Below are positions 21,646 to 32,790 of a stretch of 64,000 nucleotides of DNA, in pieces. The stretch's first letter is position 1; each line of letters begins with the position of its first letter. Location: assembly GCF_002575655.3 (NCBI RefSeq), contig NC_053037.3, positions 507,602,544 to 507,666,543 on the forward strand, read 5' to 3'. Origin of the DNA: Aegilops tauschii subsp. strangulata. Taxonomy: Eukaryota > Streptophyta > Magnoliopsida > Poales > Poaceae. Both the position numbers and the translations under genes were made by a program. A model generated the notes under the pieces. That model was not told the DNA's origin. It worked only from the letters and a program-made list of their open reading frames with translations, and did no database searches.

Positions 21646-24600
21646 TTTCTTGTCCTCAAGCAATTCAGTTGATAAAATGAAAGTGATAAAGAAAAACTTT
21701 TACAAACTCTGTTTGCTCTTGTTGTTGTAAATATGTAAAGCCAGCATTCAAGTTTTCAGCAAAGATTATGACTAACCACATTCACAATAACTCTTAGGTC
21801 TCATGTTTACTCATGTCAATGGCATAATCAACTAGCGAGCGATAATAATAAAACTCGGATGACAACACTTTCTCAAAACAATCATAATATGATATAACAA
21901 GATGGTATCTCGCTAGCCCTTTCTGAGACCGCAAAACATAAATGCAGAGCACCTTTAAAGATCAAGGACTGACTAGACATTGTAATTCATGGTAAAAGAG
22001 ATCCAGTCATAGTCATACCCAATATAAATTAATAGTAATGGATGCAAATGACAGCAGCGCTCTCCAGCTAGTGCTTTTAATAAGAGGATGATGACTCAAC
22101 ATAAAAGTAAATAGATATGCCCTTCGCAGAGGGAAGTAGGGATTTTTACAGGTGCTAGAGCTCGGTTTTGAAATAGAGATAAATAATATTTTGAGCGGCA
22201 TACTTTCATTGTCAACATAACAACCAAGAGATGGCGATATCTTCCATGCTACACACATTATAGGCGGTTCCCAAACAGAATGGTAAAGTTTATACTCCCC
22301 CTCCACCAACAAGCATCAATCCATGGCTTGCTCGAAACAACGAGTGCCTCCAACTAGCAACAGTCCCAGGGGGAGTTTTGTTTGCAATTATTTTGATTTA
22401 GTTTGCATAAAGCATGGGACTGGGCATCCCGGTGACCAGCCATTTTCTCGTGAGTGAGGAGCGGAGTCCACTCCTCTTGAGAATAACCCGCCTAGCATGG
22501 AAGATACAGCAGCCCTAGTTGATACATGAGCTATTCGAGCATACAAAACAGAATTTCATTTGAAGGTTTAGAGTTTGGCACATACAAATTTACTTGGAAC
22601 GGCAGGTAGATACTGCATATAGGAAGGTATAGTGGACTCATATGGAATAACTTTGGGGTTTAAGGGATTGGATGCACAAGCAGTATTCCTGCTTAGTACA
22701 AGTGAAGGCCAACAAAAGACTGGGAAGCGACCAACTAGAGAGCGACAACAGTCATGAACATGCATTAAAATTAATAGATATTGAGTACAAGCATGAGTAG
22801 GATATAATCCACCATGAACATAAATATCGTGAAGGCTATGTTGATTTGTTTCAACTACATGTGTGAACATATGCCAAGTCGAGTCACTTAAATCATTCAA
22901 AGGAGGATACCACCCCACTATACCACATCACAACCATTTTAATAGCATGTTGGCACACAAGGTAAACCATTATAACTCATCGCTAATCAAGTATGGCATA
23001 AGCAACTATGATCTCTAATTGTCATTGTAAACATGTTTATTCATAATAGGCTGAATCAGGAATGATGAACTCATCATATTTACAAAAACAAGAGAGGTCG
23101 AGTTCATACCAGCTTCTCTCATCTCAGCCAGTCCATCATATATCATCATAATTACCTTTCACTTGCACGACCGAACGATGTGAAATAATAAGAGTGCACC
23201 TGCATTGGACTAAGCTGGAATCTGCGAGCATTCAACAAACAGGAGAAGACAAGGCAATATGGGCTCTTGGTTAAATCAACAATAATGCATATAAGAGCCA
23301 CTTCAACAATTTAATTATGGTCTTCTCCTATCGACCCCCAAAGAAAAGAAAAGAAATAAAACTATTTACACGGGAAAACTCCCAACAAGCAAAAGAAGAA
23401 CGGGAAATCTTTTTGGGTTTTCTTTATAATTATTACTACTACAGCAAGAAAAATAAACTAACTAAAAGCTACACTAATTTTTTTTGGTTTTTCTTAAGGT
23501 TTATTAAACACACAAGAAGAAAGCAGGAAAAAGAAAATAAACTAGCATGGATATTACAATGAAAGAGTATGAGCACCGACATCTAGAATTGAGTGTGTGT
23601 GAACATAAATGTAATGTCGGTGAGAAATACGTACTCCCCCAAGCTTAGGCTTTTGGCCTAAGTTGGTTTATTGCCACGGGTGGCCTGGCGGATATCCATA
23701 GTTGTAGCCGGGGTCGTACTGAGATGCAGAAGACTCTGATTGCCACTGGTTGGCAATTATATCCGGATCCCACTTGTAGTTAGACTATCGTGGAGGTTCA
23801 AATTGTGCTTCCGGCTCTGTGGCTGGTGTAGGGTTCCGGTAGGCGTGAATGGCCGCTGTTTGCGTTGGTCGCGGAGGAAGTCGGTGAGGCCTCCGCGGTG
23901 CGAGGCAGATTATATTTGGGCCTCTATGCTTCTTCACTTTGCTTTTCTTTCGAGCTTCGGCTCGATGAGCCCCTCAAAAATCTCTTCATTATTTTCTGAA
24001 AAAATTCTGAAATTTTTAGTAACTTCAAATAAAACTAAACCAAGCTCAACAAAATTGATAGCAACTACTCCTACAAGTGCCTAGAGCCTATATCAAGCAT
24101 TAGAACTACTTGGAACCATATAAATTTGACATGCAAGCTCAAGAACATGGTCACCTAGGCAGCACAAATTTGCAATGAATAAAGCACTAGAACAAAAACT
24201 AATTGGACCAATGGAGGAGTCACATACCAAGGAACAATCTCCCCAAACAGTTTTGTGAGAGGTGCTTTGAGCAAGGAGATCGAAAATCGCAGCAAAATGA
24301 GCTAGAACTCGTGCTTGAGCTAGATGGTGATTTTTTTGGGAGGAAGAAGAAGTGTGTGGGTGCAGGAATAAGTGGAGGGGGGCCACCATGGGCCCACGAG
24401 GCAGGGGGCGCGCCCAGGGGGGTAGGGCGCGCCCTCCACCCTCGTGGCCAGGTGCTTGCCCCTCCTCCTGTGTTCTCAGTGCCAGATATTCTCAAATATT
24501 CCAGAAAAAATCATATTCCATTTTCAGGGCATTTGGAGAACTTTTATTTTCGGGGTATTTTTATATTGCACGGATAAATCAGAAAACTGACAGAAAATAC

Positions 24601-24779
24601 TATTTTTACTTTATTTCAACTAAATAACAGAAAGTAGAGAGAGAGTACAGAAGGTTGTGCCTTCTAGTTTCATCCATCTCATGCTCATCAAAAGGAATCC
24701 ACTAACAAGGTTGATCAAGTCTTGTTAACAAACTCATTCTGAATAACATGGAACCGGAGAAATTTCGAATAACACTATG
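21646..24779. other. Non-coding 3' half of the Gypsy interior
   Basis: About 3.1 kb without retroviral-type domains. It holds the second polypurine-like tract (23635-23650) and a GC-rich block (24370-24460, GGGCCCACGAGGCAGGGGGC) that resembles the same block inside the LTR (around 21350-21410). The pol genes expected here in an autonomous relative are absent, not merely broken. Confidence 0.6.
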
Positions 24780-25300
24780 TTACCTCAACGGGGATATGCA
24801 CATCCCCAATAATAAGAATATCATATTTCTTCTTGACAGTAGGAAGAGGAAATTCAAAACCTCCAAATATAATCGATGGAATTTTCCAATAGAATTGATA
24901 CTATGAACTTGAGGTTGTTTCCTCGAAAAGTGTACCGTATGCTCATTACCATTAACATGAAAAGTGACATTGCCTTTGTTGCAATCAATAACAGCCCCTG
25001 CAGTATTCAAAAAAGGTCTTCCAAGAATAATAGACATACTATCGTCCTCGGGAATATCAAGAATAACAAAGTCCATTAAAATAGTAACGTTTGCAACCAC
25101 AACAAGCACATCCTCACAAATATCGACATGTATAGCAGTTGATTTATCAGCCATTTGCAAAGATATTTCAGTAGGCGTCAACTTATTCAAGTCAACTCTA
25201 TGATATAAAGAGAGAGGCATAACACTAACACCGGCTCCAAGATCACATAAAGCAGTTTTAACATAGTTTCTTTTAATGGAGGATGGTATAGTTGGTACTC
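24780..25300 (-). pseudogene. Decayed retroviral-type aspartic protease region
   Basis: Minus-strand frame with DLGAG (codons at 25230-25244) at the place of the catalytic D-[ST]-G-A/S motif, followed by VSVMPLSLYHRVDLNKL, a VILDIPEDDSMSIILGRPFL flap/core region and a HTVHFSRK tail. A TGA stop lies upstream in the same frame (around 25303) and the link to gag is interrupted, so no gag-protease fusion can be made from this copy. The second catalytic residue is L rather than T or S, which is also common in Athila relatives. Confidence 0.75.
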
Positions 25301-25444
25301 CTGGATCTCAAGGTTTCTTAGGTATTCCACCCTTAAAAGTATAATTAGCAAGCATGGTGGAAATTTCAGCTTCCGGTATCTTTCTTTTATTAGTGACGAT
25401 TTCTTTCATGTACTTAGCATAAGGATTCATTTTGAGCATATCAG

Positions 25445-27562
25445 TTAATCGATACGCAAAAAGATAGGTCTAATCATTTCAGCAAAGCGCTCAAAATCCT
25501 CATCATCCTTTTTCTTGGATGGTTTGGGAGGAAAAGGCATGGGTTTCTGAACCCATGGTTCTCTTTTTTTACCATGTTTCCTAGCAACAAAGTCTCTTTT
25601 ATCATAACGTTGATTCTTTGATTGTGGGTTATCAAGATCAACAGCAGGTTCAATCTCTACATCATTATCATTACTAGGTTGAGCATCATCATGAACATCA
25701 TCATTATCATTATCACTAGGTTCATGTTCATTACCAGATTGTGTTTCAGCATCAGAAATAGAAATATCATTTGGATTCTCAGGTGGTTCAGCAATAGGTT
25801 TACTAGGAGCATGCAAAGTCCTATCATTTTTCCTTTTCTTCCTTTTAGAAGGACTAGGTGCATCAGTATTATTTCTGTGAGAATCTTGTTCAATTCTCTT
25901 AGGGTGGCCTTCAGGATACAAAGGTTCCTGAGTCATTTTACCAGTTCTAGTAGCCACTCTAACAGCATAATCATTTTTCTTACTATTCAATTCATTGAGC
26001 AAATCATTCTGAGCTTTAAGTACTTGTTCTACTTGAGTGGTAACCATAGAAACATGTTTACTAATGAGTTTAAGTTCACCTTTAACTCTAGACATATAAT
26101 CACCCAAGTGTTCAATCATATAAGCATTTTGTTTTAATTGTTGACCAAAATAAGCATTAAAATATTCTTGCCTAACCATAAAGTTATCAAACTCATCCAA
26201 ACATTGGCTAGCAAACTTAGTAGGAGGGATTTCAGCTTTATCATATCTATAGAGAGAATTTACCTTTACTACCTGTGTCGGGTTATCAAGACCATGAGTT
26301 TCTTCAACAGGCGGTAAATTAAGACCATGTATTTCTTCAATAGGAGGTAAATTCTTAACATCTTCAGCTTTAATAACCTTTTCTTTCATAGATTTCTTTG
26401 CCTCTTGCATATCTTCAGGACTGAGAAATAGAACACCTCTCTTCTTCGGAGTTGGTTTAGGAATAGGCTCAGGAGTTGGCTCAGGAAGTGTCCAATTATT
26501 TTCATAGGTCAACATATTATTCAATAGAATTTCAGCTTCATCCGGTGTTCTTTCCCTGAAAACAGAACCAGCACAACTATCCAGGTAATCTCTGGAAGCA
26601 CCGGTTAGTCCATTATAAAAGATATCAAGTATTTCATTTTTCTTAAGAGGATGATCAGGCAAGGCATTAAGTAATCGGAGAAGCGGCCCCCAAGCTTGTG
26701 GGAGACTCTCTTCTTCAATTTGCACAAAATTATATATATCCCTTAAAGCAGCTTGTTTCTTATGAGCAGGGAAATATTTAGCAGAGAAGTAATAAATCAT
26801 ATCGTGGGGACTACGCACACAACCAGGATCAAGAGAATTAAACCATATCTTAGCATCACCCTTTAATGGGAACGGAAATATTTGAAGGATATATAGGTAA
26901 CGAGATTTCTCATCATTAGTGAACAGGGTGGCTATATCATTTAATTTAGTAAGATGTGCCACAACAGTTTCAGATTCATAGCCATGAAAAGGATCAGATT
27001 CAACCAAAGTAATTATATCAGGATCAACAGAGAATTCATAATCCTTATCAGTAACACAGATAGGTGAAGTAGAAAAAGCAGGGTCAGGTTTCATTCTAGC
27101 ATTAAGAGATTGCTGCTTCCATTTAGCCAATAACTTCTTTAGATCATATCTATCATTGCGAGCAAAAATTTCTTTAGCAACTGCTTCATCCATAACATAG
27201 CCCTCAGGCACAACCGGCAATTCATATTTATTAGGGGAAGAGTCTTCATCATCACTTTCATCAATGTTATCAGTTTCAATAATTTCATTCTCTCTAACCC
27301 TAGCAAGTTGTTCATCAAGAAATTCACCAAGTGGCACAGTAGTATCAAGCATAGAAGTAGTTTCATCATAAGTATCATGCATAGCAGAAGTGGCATCATC
27401 AATAACATGAGACATATCGAAACAAATAGCAGAAGCAGGTTTAGGTGTCGCAAGCTTACTCAAAACAGAAGGTGACTCAAGTGCAGAGCTAGATGGCAGT
27501 TCCTTACCTCCCCTCATAGTTGAGGGATAGATTTTTGTTTTAGCGTCTTTCAAGTTCTTCAT
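25445..27562 (-). CDS. gag: Gag-like protein of Athila-type Gypsy (705 aa, open)
   Basis: Long uninterrupted frame starting MKNLKDAKTKIYPSTMRGGK shortly downstream of the primer site. The N-terminal third is acidic (around residues 90-120, ESDDEDSSPN). Around residues 200-360 comes a retrotransposon Gag core (YILQIFPFPLKGDAKIWFNS and a DIFYNGLTGASRDYLDSCAG block). A Pro/Glu-rich linker PEPTPEPIPKPTPKK sits near residue 375. The C-terminal part is highly charged and ends ERFAEMIRPIFLRID. No zinc knuckle is evident. Gag would coat element RNA in cytoplasmic particles. Intact while downstream protease is broken and pol is missing. Confidence 0.85.
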   Translation of the reverse strand: MKNLKDAKTKIYPSTMRGGKELPSSSALESPSVLSKLATPKPASAICFDMSHVIDDATSAMHDTYDETTSMLDTTVPLGEFLDEQLARVRENEIIETDNIDESDDEDSSPNKYELPVVPEGYVMDEAVAKEIFARNDRYDLKKLLAKWKQQSLNARMKPDPAFSTSPICVTDKDYEFSVDPDIITLVESDPFHGYESETVVAHLTKLNDIATLFTNDEKSRYLYILQIFPFPLKGDAKIWFNSLDPGCVRSPHDMIYYFSAKYFPAHKKQAALRDIYNFVQIEEESLPQAWGPLLRLLNALPDHPLKKNEILDIFYNGLTGASRDYLDSCAGSVFRERTPDEAEILLNNMLTYENNWTLPEPTPEPIPKPTPKKRGVLFLSPEDMQEAKKSMKEKVIKAEDVKNLPPIEEIHGLNLPPVEETHGLDNPTQVVKVNSLYRYDKAEIPPTKFASQCLDEFDNFMVRQEYFNAYFGQQLKQNAYMIEHLGDYMSRVKGELKLISKHVSMVTTQVEQVLKAQNDLLNELNSKKNDYAVRVATRTGKMTQEPLYPEGHPKRIEQDSHRNNTDAPSPSKRKKRKNDRTLHAPSKPIAEPPENPNDISISDAETQSGNEHEPSDNDNDDVHDDAQPSNDNDVEIEPAVDLDNPQSKNQRYDKRDFVARKHGKKREPWVQKPMPFPPKPSKKKDDEDFERFAEMIRPIFLRID

Positions 27563-27611
27563 AGTGACCAGCAGATATAAATCCCAAGTGACTCAAAGAA
27601 TAGAGCTATGC

Positions 27612-27629
27612 TCCCCGGCAACGGCGCCA
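27612..27629 (-). other. tRNA-Asp primer binding site
   Basis: On the minus strand TGGCGCCGTTGCCGGGGA lies 11 bases inside the LTR border. It is complementary to the 3' 18 bases of plant tRNA-Asp. It fixes the element's orientation. Confidence 0.88.
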
Positions 27630-27640
27630 GAAAATAGTCT

Positions 27641-29026
27641 TGATAACCCACAAGTATAGGGGATCGCAACAGTTTTCGAGGGTAGAGTATTCAACCCAAA
27701 TTTATTGATTCGACACAAGGGGAGCCAAAGAATATTCTCAAGTATTAGCAATTGAGTTGTCAATTCAGCCACACCTGGATAACTTAATATCTGCAGCAAA
27801 GTATTTAGTAGCAAAGTAATATGGAAGTAACGGTAACGATAGCAAAAGTAATATTTTTGGGTTTTGTAGTGATTGTAACAGTAGCAATGGAAAAGTAAAT
27901 AAGCGAAGAACAATATGTGAAAAGCTCATAGGCATTGGATCGGTGATGGAGAATTATGCCGGATGCGGTTCATCATGTAACAGTCATAACATAGGGTGAC
28001 ATAGAACTAGCTCGAATTCATCAATGTAATGTAGGCATGTATTCTGAATATAGTCATACGTGCTTATGGAAAAGAACTTGCATGACATCTTTTGTCCTAC
28101 CCTCCTGTGGCAGCGGGGTCCTAATGGAAACTAAGGGATATTAAGGCCTCCTTTTAATAGAGTACCGGAACAAAGCATTAACACATAGTGAATACATGAA
28201 CTCCTCAAACTATGGTCATCACCGGGAGTGGTCCCGATTATTGTCACTTCGGGGTTGCCGGATCATAACACATAGTAGGTGACTATAGACTTGCAAGATA
28301 GGATCAAGAACTCACATATATTCATGAAAACATAATAGGTTCAGATCTGAAATCATGGCACTCGGGCCCTAGTGACAAGCATTAAGCATAGCAAAGTCAT
28401 AGCAACATCAATCTCAGAACATAGTGGATACTAGGGATCAGACCCTAACAAAACTAACTCGATTACATGATAGATCTCATCCAACCCATCACCGTCCAGC
28501 AAGCCTATGATGGAATTACTCATGCACGGCGGTGAGCATCATGAAATTGGTGATGGAGGATGGTTGATGATGACGACGGCGACGAATCCCCCTCTCCGGA
28601 GCCCCGAACGGACTCCAGATCAGCCCTCCCGAGAGGTTTTAGGGCTTGGCAGCGGCTCCGTATCGTAAAACGCGATGAATCCTTCTCTCCGATTTTTTTC
28701 TCCCTGAAAGTGAATATATGGAGTTGGAGTTGAGGTCGGTGGAGCGTCAGGGGGCCCACGAGGTAGGGGGCGCGCCCCCACACTCGTGGACAGGGTGTGG
28801 GCCCCCTGACGTGGATTTTTCTTCTAGTATTTTTAATATTTTCCAAAAAGATGTTCCGTGGAGTTTCAGGTCATTCCGAGAACTTTTGTTTCTGCACATA
28901 AATAACACCATGGAAAGTCTGCTGAAAACAGCGTTAGTCCGGGTTAGTTCCATTCAAATCATGCAAGTTGGAGTACAAAACAAGGGAAAAAGTGTTTGGA
29001 AAAGTAGATACGAGGGAGACGTATCA
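27641..29026 (-). repeat. 5' LTR of the Athila-like Gypsy (1,386 bp)
   Basis: Direct repeat of 20241-21625; ends at GTATCA (29021-29026) followed by the target duplication GTATG. A GC-rich block with GGGCCCACGAGG occurs at about 28752. Confidence 0.93.
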
Positions 29027-29282
29027 GTATGCAACAGTCACACGCACACATGGACGCAAAAACGCGCGCGACGCCCTAATGCATACATGTCCGAGCACAC
29101 GATGGAACACACACGGTCACGCTCAAGTGCTCAATCTACACGTGCATGCACACACATACTCAGCCAGGGTGAGGTAGTGACCGTATAAACACCAGAAAAT
29201 GTATATATTGAGCGCAATGAGCGTATTATGAAGTCCACTGACCGTATTTTTACGAATATACAGTGACAAATAGTGTATTTAT

Positions 29283-29685
29283 CTCGTTTGAAATTAAGCC
29301 ATACTAACCGGAGAGGGGGCAGTATGGACTAACATTACTTTGCTATGTCCCGTCAACTTGCCGAACGAGGAGAAGCTTGCAGGACGGGAGAAGCTTGCGC
29401 GCGGTGGCTCGCAGGACAAGGAGAAACTTTTGACTAATGCAAGTTGTCATTCGCTCAGGCGGTGGACGTGCAACAGTTAATTCGGTGTCAGATTGCCAGA
29501 AGCATACACTATACTTGTAGTACTATTATTGTTGCACTTCCCGAAGAGGTGAACAACCAAGTGCAAAGTTTACTAGTACTACTACTATAGTCTATAGAGG
29601 TACTACTATACTAGTACTAGGAACCAGATGGAGGAGCGTCTGCACTCTTATTATATTTTTAAAATGTGATAAAGCAATCTTCAAC
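29283..29685. repeat. Duplicated block, copy 1
   Basis: Starts ATTAAGCCATACTAACC and ends near TGTGATAAAG. It is repeated at 30043-30390 with about 80-85% identity by eye. Shared boxes include GAGGAGAAGCTTGCAGGAC, CGGTGTCAGATTGCCAGA and a TAGTACTACTACTA-type stretch. Confidence 0.75.
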
Positions 29686-29689
29686 ACAT

Positions 29690-30042
29690 TTGGTTCTCTT
29701 CGAGGGTTCTCGCATGTGATAATGGAAGTTGATTGCATGGAACACTCGCCACAATTCTCGCTTAATTCTGGCTTGTATCCTGTTACAAATAGGAGCGCTC
29801 GGTAATATTTCCTCTTTTTTTGTTATTCAGCATGTAAACAGGTCAGCAAACCTTGCGGCGCATCTTTGTGCGAATAGTGCTTGCTGCACTTTGAATGTGG
29901 CCAAGAGCTGGCTTGATGAAACACCTCGCTTCCTACTTCTTTTTTGTGGGGTACCTCGCTTCCTAGTGACCAGTGTCTTGGCTGATCGTCCTAAGAATGC
30001 TTATATATATGAATAAAGCTCTCTCATTTACCCGCAAAAAAG
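29690..30042 (+). mobile_element. 5'-truncated LINE with RNase H C-terminal remnant
   Basis: A plus-strand frame reads FFVIQHVNRSANLAAHLCAN, like the last helix of plant LINE RNase H domains (the V-R-x-x-N-x-x-A-H pattern), then CTLNVAKSWLDETPRFL. It ends with an AATAAAGCTCTC trailer and a CCGCAAAAAAG tail, typical for plant LINE 3' ends. No catalytic residues are left. It lies between two copies of a duplicated block, so the target duplication cannot be told from the block repeat. Confidence 0.65.
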
Positions 30043-30390
30043 ATTAAGCCATATTAACCAGAAAGGAGGGAGTATGGACTAGCACTACATGTTGGTGTGT
30101 CCCATCAACTCGTAGAACGAGGAGAAGCTTGCAGGACAAGGTGAAGCTCGCTTACGCCTTTTGACTAATGCAACGTACCCTCGCCCAGGCGGTGGACATG
30201 CATCAGTCCATTCGGTGTCAGATTGCCAGAGGCATACACTGTTGTACCGAACATGCGGAGTACCATCATTGTTCGACTTCACGAAGAGGCGAAGAGCCAA
30301 GCGCAAGGTTTAGTAGTACAAGTAGTACTACTACTAGAACCGCATGGTGGAGCCTCTGTACTCTTATTTTTCTTAATCTTTGATAAAGTA
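30043..30390. repeat. Duplicated block, copy 2
   Basis: Counterpart of 29283-29685. It lacks about 50 bases around the GGAGAAGCTTGCGCGCGG segment. A CTCCCTCCATCACAGTTTAC phrase further right (30661) looks like one end of a MITE whose other end is missing. Confidence 0.75.
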
Positions 30391-31153
30391 CACATTTATT
30401 CCGGAGAAGGGCGGAAAACGGCAGCCCAACATGTAATGATGATATCGATCAACCATGCTCGAATATATCTTGGCCTCCGTGCGAGCCCGTCTGTGTGTTC
30501 TCACTCCTCGTCTCTCTCAAGGAACGGCGGGTTGGACATTTTGCTGTCAATTGATATCGGTTTGCTCACACTCCGGTCCCACATGTCAGTGATATGCCAA
30601 GAGGAGGTGCGTTGACCGACTGGCCATACGCGTACTTGGTTTTGCACCTTCATACTACTACTCCCTCCATCACAGTTTACATGGCGCGCTTCATTATGAT
30701 GCATTTCTCTCAATGCATTTCCACCACCAGAGAGACTTTAGACGTGTTTGGTTTAATGCTCAATTAATTAGGGCGTGGTAACCGCAATTTTCTCTCGATG
30801 TAGTACTACGGAGTGGAGTAAGTGCATGCATGTGTCTACCCGGGGTGGAAGCACTGCATGCATGTGTGTACGCATTATTTCCTCTAGTAATAGACGCCGT
30901 GCTATAACTACCAATGCCATTTTTCAAGCCGATCGCTAGTCGCCTTGGTCCCAGAGATTTTCTCTTTTTCTGAAGCGCACTCTATAAACAGTGACGGATG
31001 GAGTAGTATGAGCGGATTCAAAGAAGAGCGTATTGATGGTTGCTTCTTCCGAGCAACTTACAGTGGGAAAGGTGGGGCTTATGATTTGACTGCTCATTAC
31101 TCTATTAATGCGGTGCAACGATCGGTCTGAGTCTCCCATGCGGCTGTGCACTA

Positions 31154-31454
31154 CCCCCTCGGTTCTTAAATATACTCCGGAGTATTTGTCTTTCTAGAGA
31201 TTTCAATGAGTGACTACTCAAATATTTGTCTTTTTAGAGATTCAAATGGACTACTACATACAGATGTATATAGACATATTTTAGAGTGTAGATTCACTCA
31301 TTTTGCTCTGTATGTAGTCACTTGTTGAAATCTCTAGAAAGACAAATATTTAGGAATGGAGGGAGTACACATACGAAGCAAAATGAGTGAATCTACACTC
31401 TAAAATATGCCCATTTGAAATTTGTAAAAAGACAAATATTTAGGAACGAAGGAG
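31154..31454. mobile_element. Stowaway MITE containing a second, inverted Stowaway MITE
   Basis: The outer element starts CCCCTCGGTTCTTAAATA after TA (31152-31153), breaks in GTGACTAC near 31216 and resumes as ACATACGAAGCAAAATGAG at 31369, ending at 31454 before TA. The inner element occupies about 31217-31365 in reverse orientation. Its right end GAATGGAGGGAG is intact next to TA (31366-31367); its left end has lost the first 12 or so bases. Both are Thalos-like. Confidence 0.8.
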
Positions 31455-31679
31455 TATAATTTTGTGCATGGCACATGGACCCGGATGCCGAAGAGGCTTC
31501 TGGCAATGCTATCAAGCTTCCAGCATTTGTTTACATAATTGACGTACTATACAAATAATTTTCCAGCGACATGAAATTGTACAATGGTGTGAGCTTTCAG
31601 CTTTTGTTTCGTGTGTCTTGCCATCGATGCTCTTTCGGAAACAATAAAAAACTAACTTCCTTGCTAATTAGAGCTAATA

Positions 31680-32790
31680 TTTACATCACAACTGAAGAAA
31701 AAGTTGTGAGAAGGTGTTAAATTAAAATTGATCCATGCTTTCATTGGCAGCAACGTCCCCCCAGCTCTGTCTAAATCAACAAGGCATGTTGGGAAAAAAT
31801 GTAGCTGTCTGGAGCATACAACATTCCGATCATTTTGTGCAGTTCCACTAAAATAGAGCTGAGCGTCCCTGTTCCAAAGATATTAAGTGTGATTATGATA
31901 ATAGAGGACTGTTGATGAAACAATAATCACACAAATAGAAGCCGGTCACCTTTGTAGTCTCTCTTAAGACTAACTAGTTGGAGAAGATTAGACTCGGAGT
32001 TGGATGAGGAGGATAGAGCAAAACCAATCTCCCTTTGTGCAGTCGCAATGAAATGTAGAGACGTTGCCCGTGTGACATTTTGGCAGAACTGCACAAAACA
32101 CTCTTAAGAAAAAAGTGATTTGTGCAGTTCACCAAAAGGTCGCAATAGCAACGAGGTGAAATGGATAGCCCTGTTTGCAAAAAAGAGGTAGAAAGGAAAC
32201 AATTACTGGCCAATAACAGTTGATGACACATGCGACGACAAAAAAGAAGCATATTCCTTGTCCTAAGGGAAGATAACAACACGGTTGTGTTTGTCTAAAA
32301 CGGTTTGAGGACGAGATTGCAATATGGAAAGTACGCCGGACGAGCTACGTTTTGGGCAAAGAACTATGGAAGATCCACGTGCAGCGACGTGGGAAGACGG
32401 GCAGTGGAGCAAAGCCGGAGGGGATACCTGGAGGTCGTCGGGATGTAACTAGGTGAGCGGCGGCGGGTGGAATCTGCCCATACTGCGGCAGCGAGCAGGT
32501 GGCATAGGCCCTACCACGCCGGAGCTTGGTCAGAGAGAACGACGTGTACCGTAGATCGGGACGTGCTGCCTTGGCGCCGTCAAACGGAGAAACAATGCAC
32601 GTCCTCCCTTTCCGCCGGCGGACGGGATGCGGCCGGATCAGTGACCAACGGTGAGAGAGAGAGAGGCCACCGCAGCCTTGTGTGAGATACTCTGAAGAGA
32701 GACAAACCAGGCAGGCAGGCTCCATTGTATATAGTGGAGCGGACTACCTTTTTCTCCATAAAAATCGTTTTATATTCGGTGTACGTGCCA
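31680..32790 (-). pseudogene. Gene-like module 5 (CACTA-2 cargo)
   Basis: Minus-strand copy with a TATA-like GTATATAG (32727-32734), a GC-rich first exon with donor CCAG/GTATCC (32428), three TTTGTGCAGTT-type motifs (31835, 32033 and 32108) and the AAAAAGTTGTGAGAAGG 3' block (31698). The segment 32130-32260 repeats phrases of module 2 (CAATAGCAACGAGGTGAAATGG, AAACAATTACTGGCCAATAA). No protein recognised. It is separated from module 4 by the Gypsy element and the duplicated block. Confidence 0.5.

Larger units (their letters stand above)
20241..29026 (-). mobile_element. Athila-like Gypsy LTR retrotransposon, non-autonomous, 8,786 bp
   Basis: Two direct repeats (20241-21625 and 27641-29026), each starting TGATAACCCACAAGTATAGG on the plus strand, are flanked by a perfect 5-base duplication GTATG (20236-20240 and 29027-29031). 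Orientation is minus: the primer site lies next to the right LTR, the purine tract next to the left LTR, and gag is on the minus strand. The primer site TGGCGCCGTTGCCGGGGA matches the 3' end of plant tRNA-Asp, as in Athila-type elements. Only gag and a broken protease are present; no reverse transcriptase, RNase H or integrase is found in the remaining 3.1 kb. By eye about 45-50 differences separate the LTRs (about 3.5%). Confidence 0.93.

Noticed and set aside
25622..26137. 171-codon plus-strand frame opposite Gypsy gag
   Set aside because: It is the antisense shadow of an acidic coding region and gives Ile/Arg-rich text.
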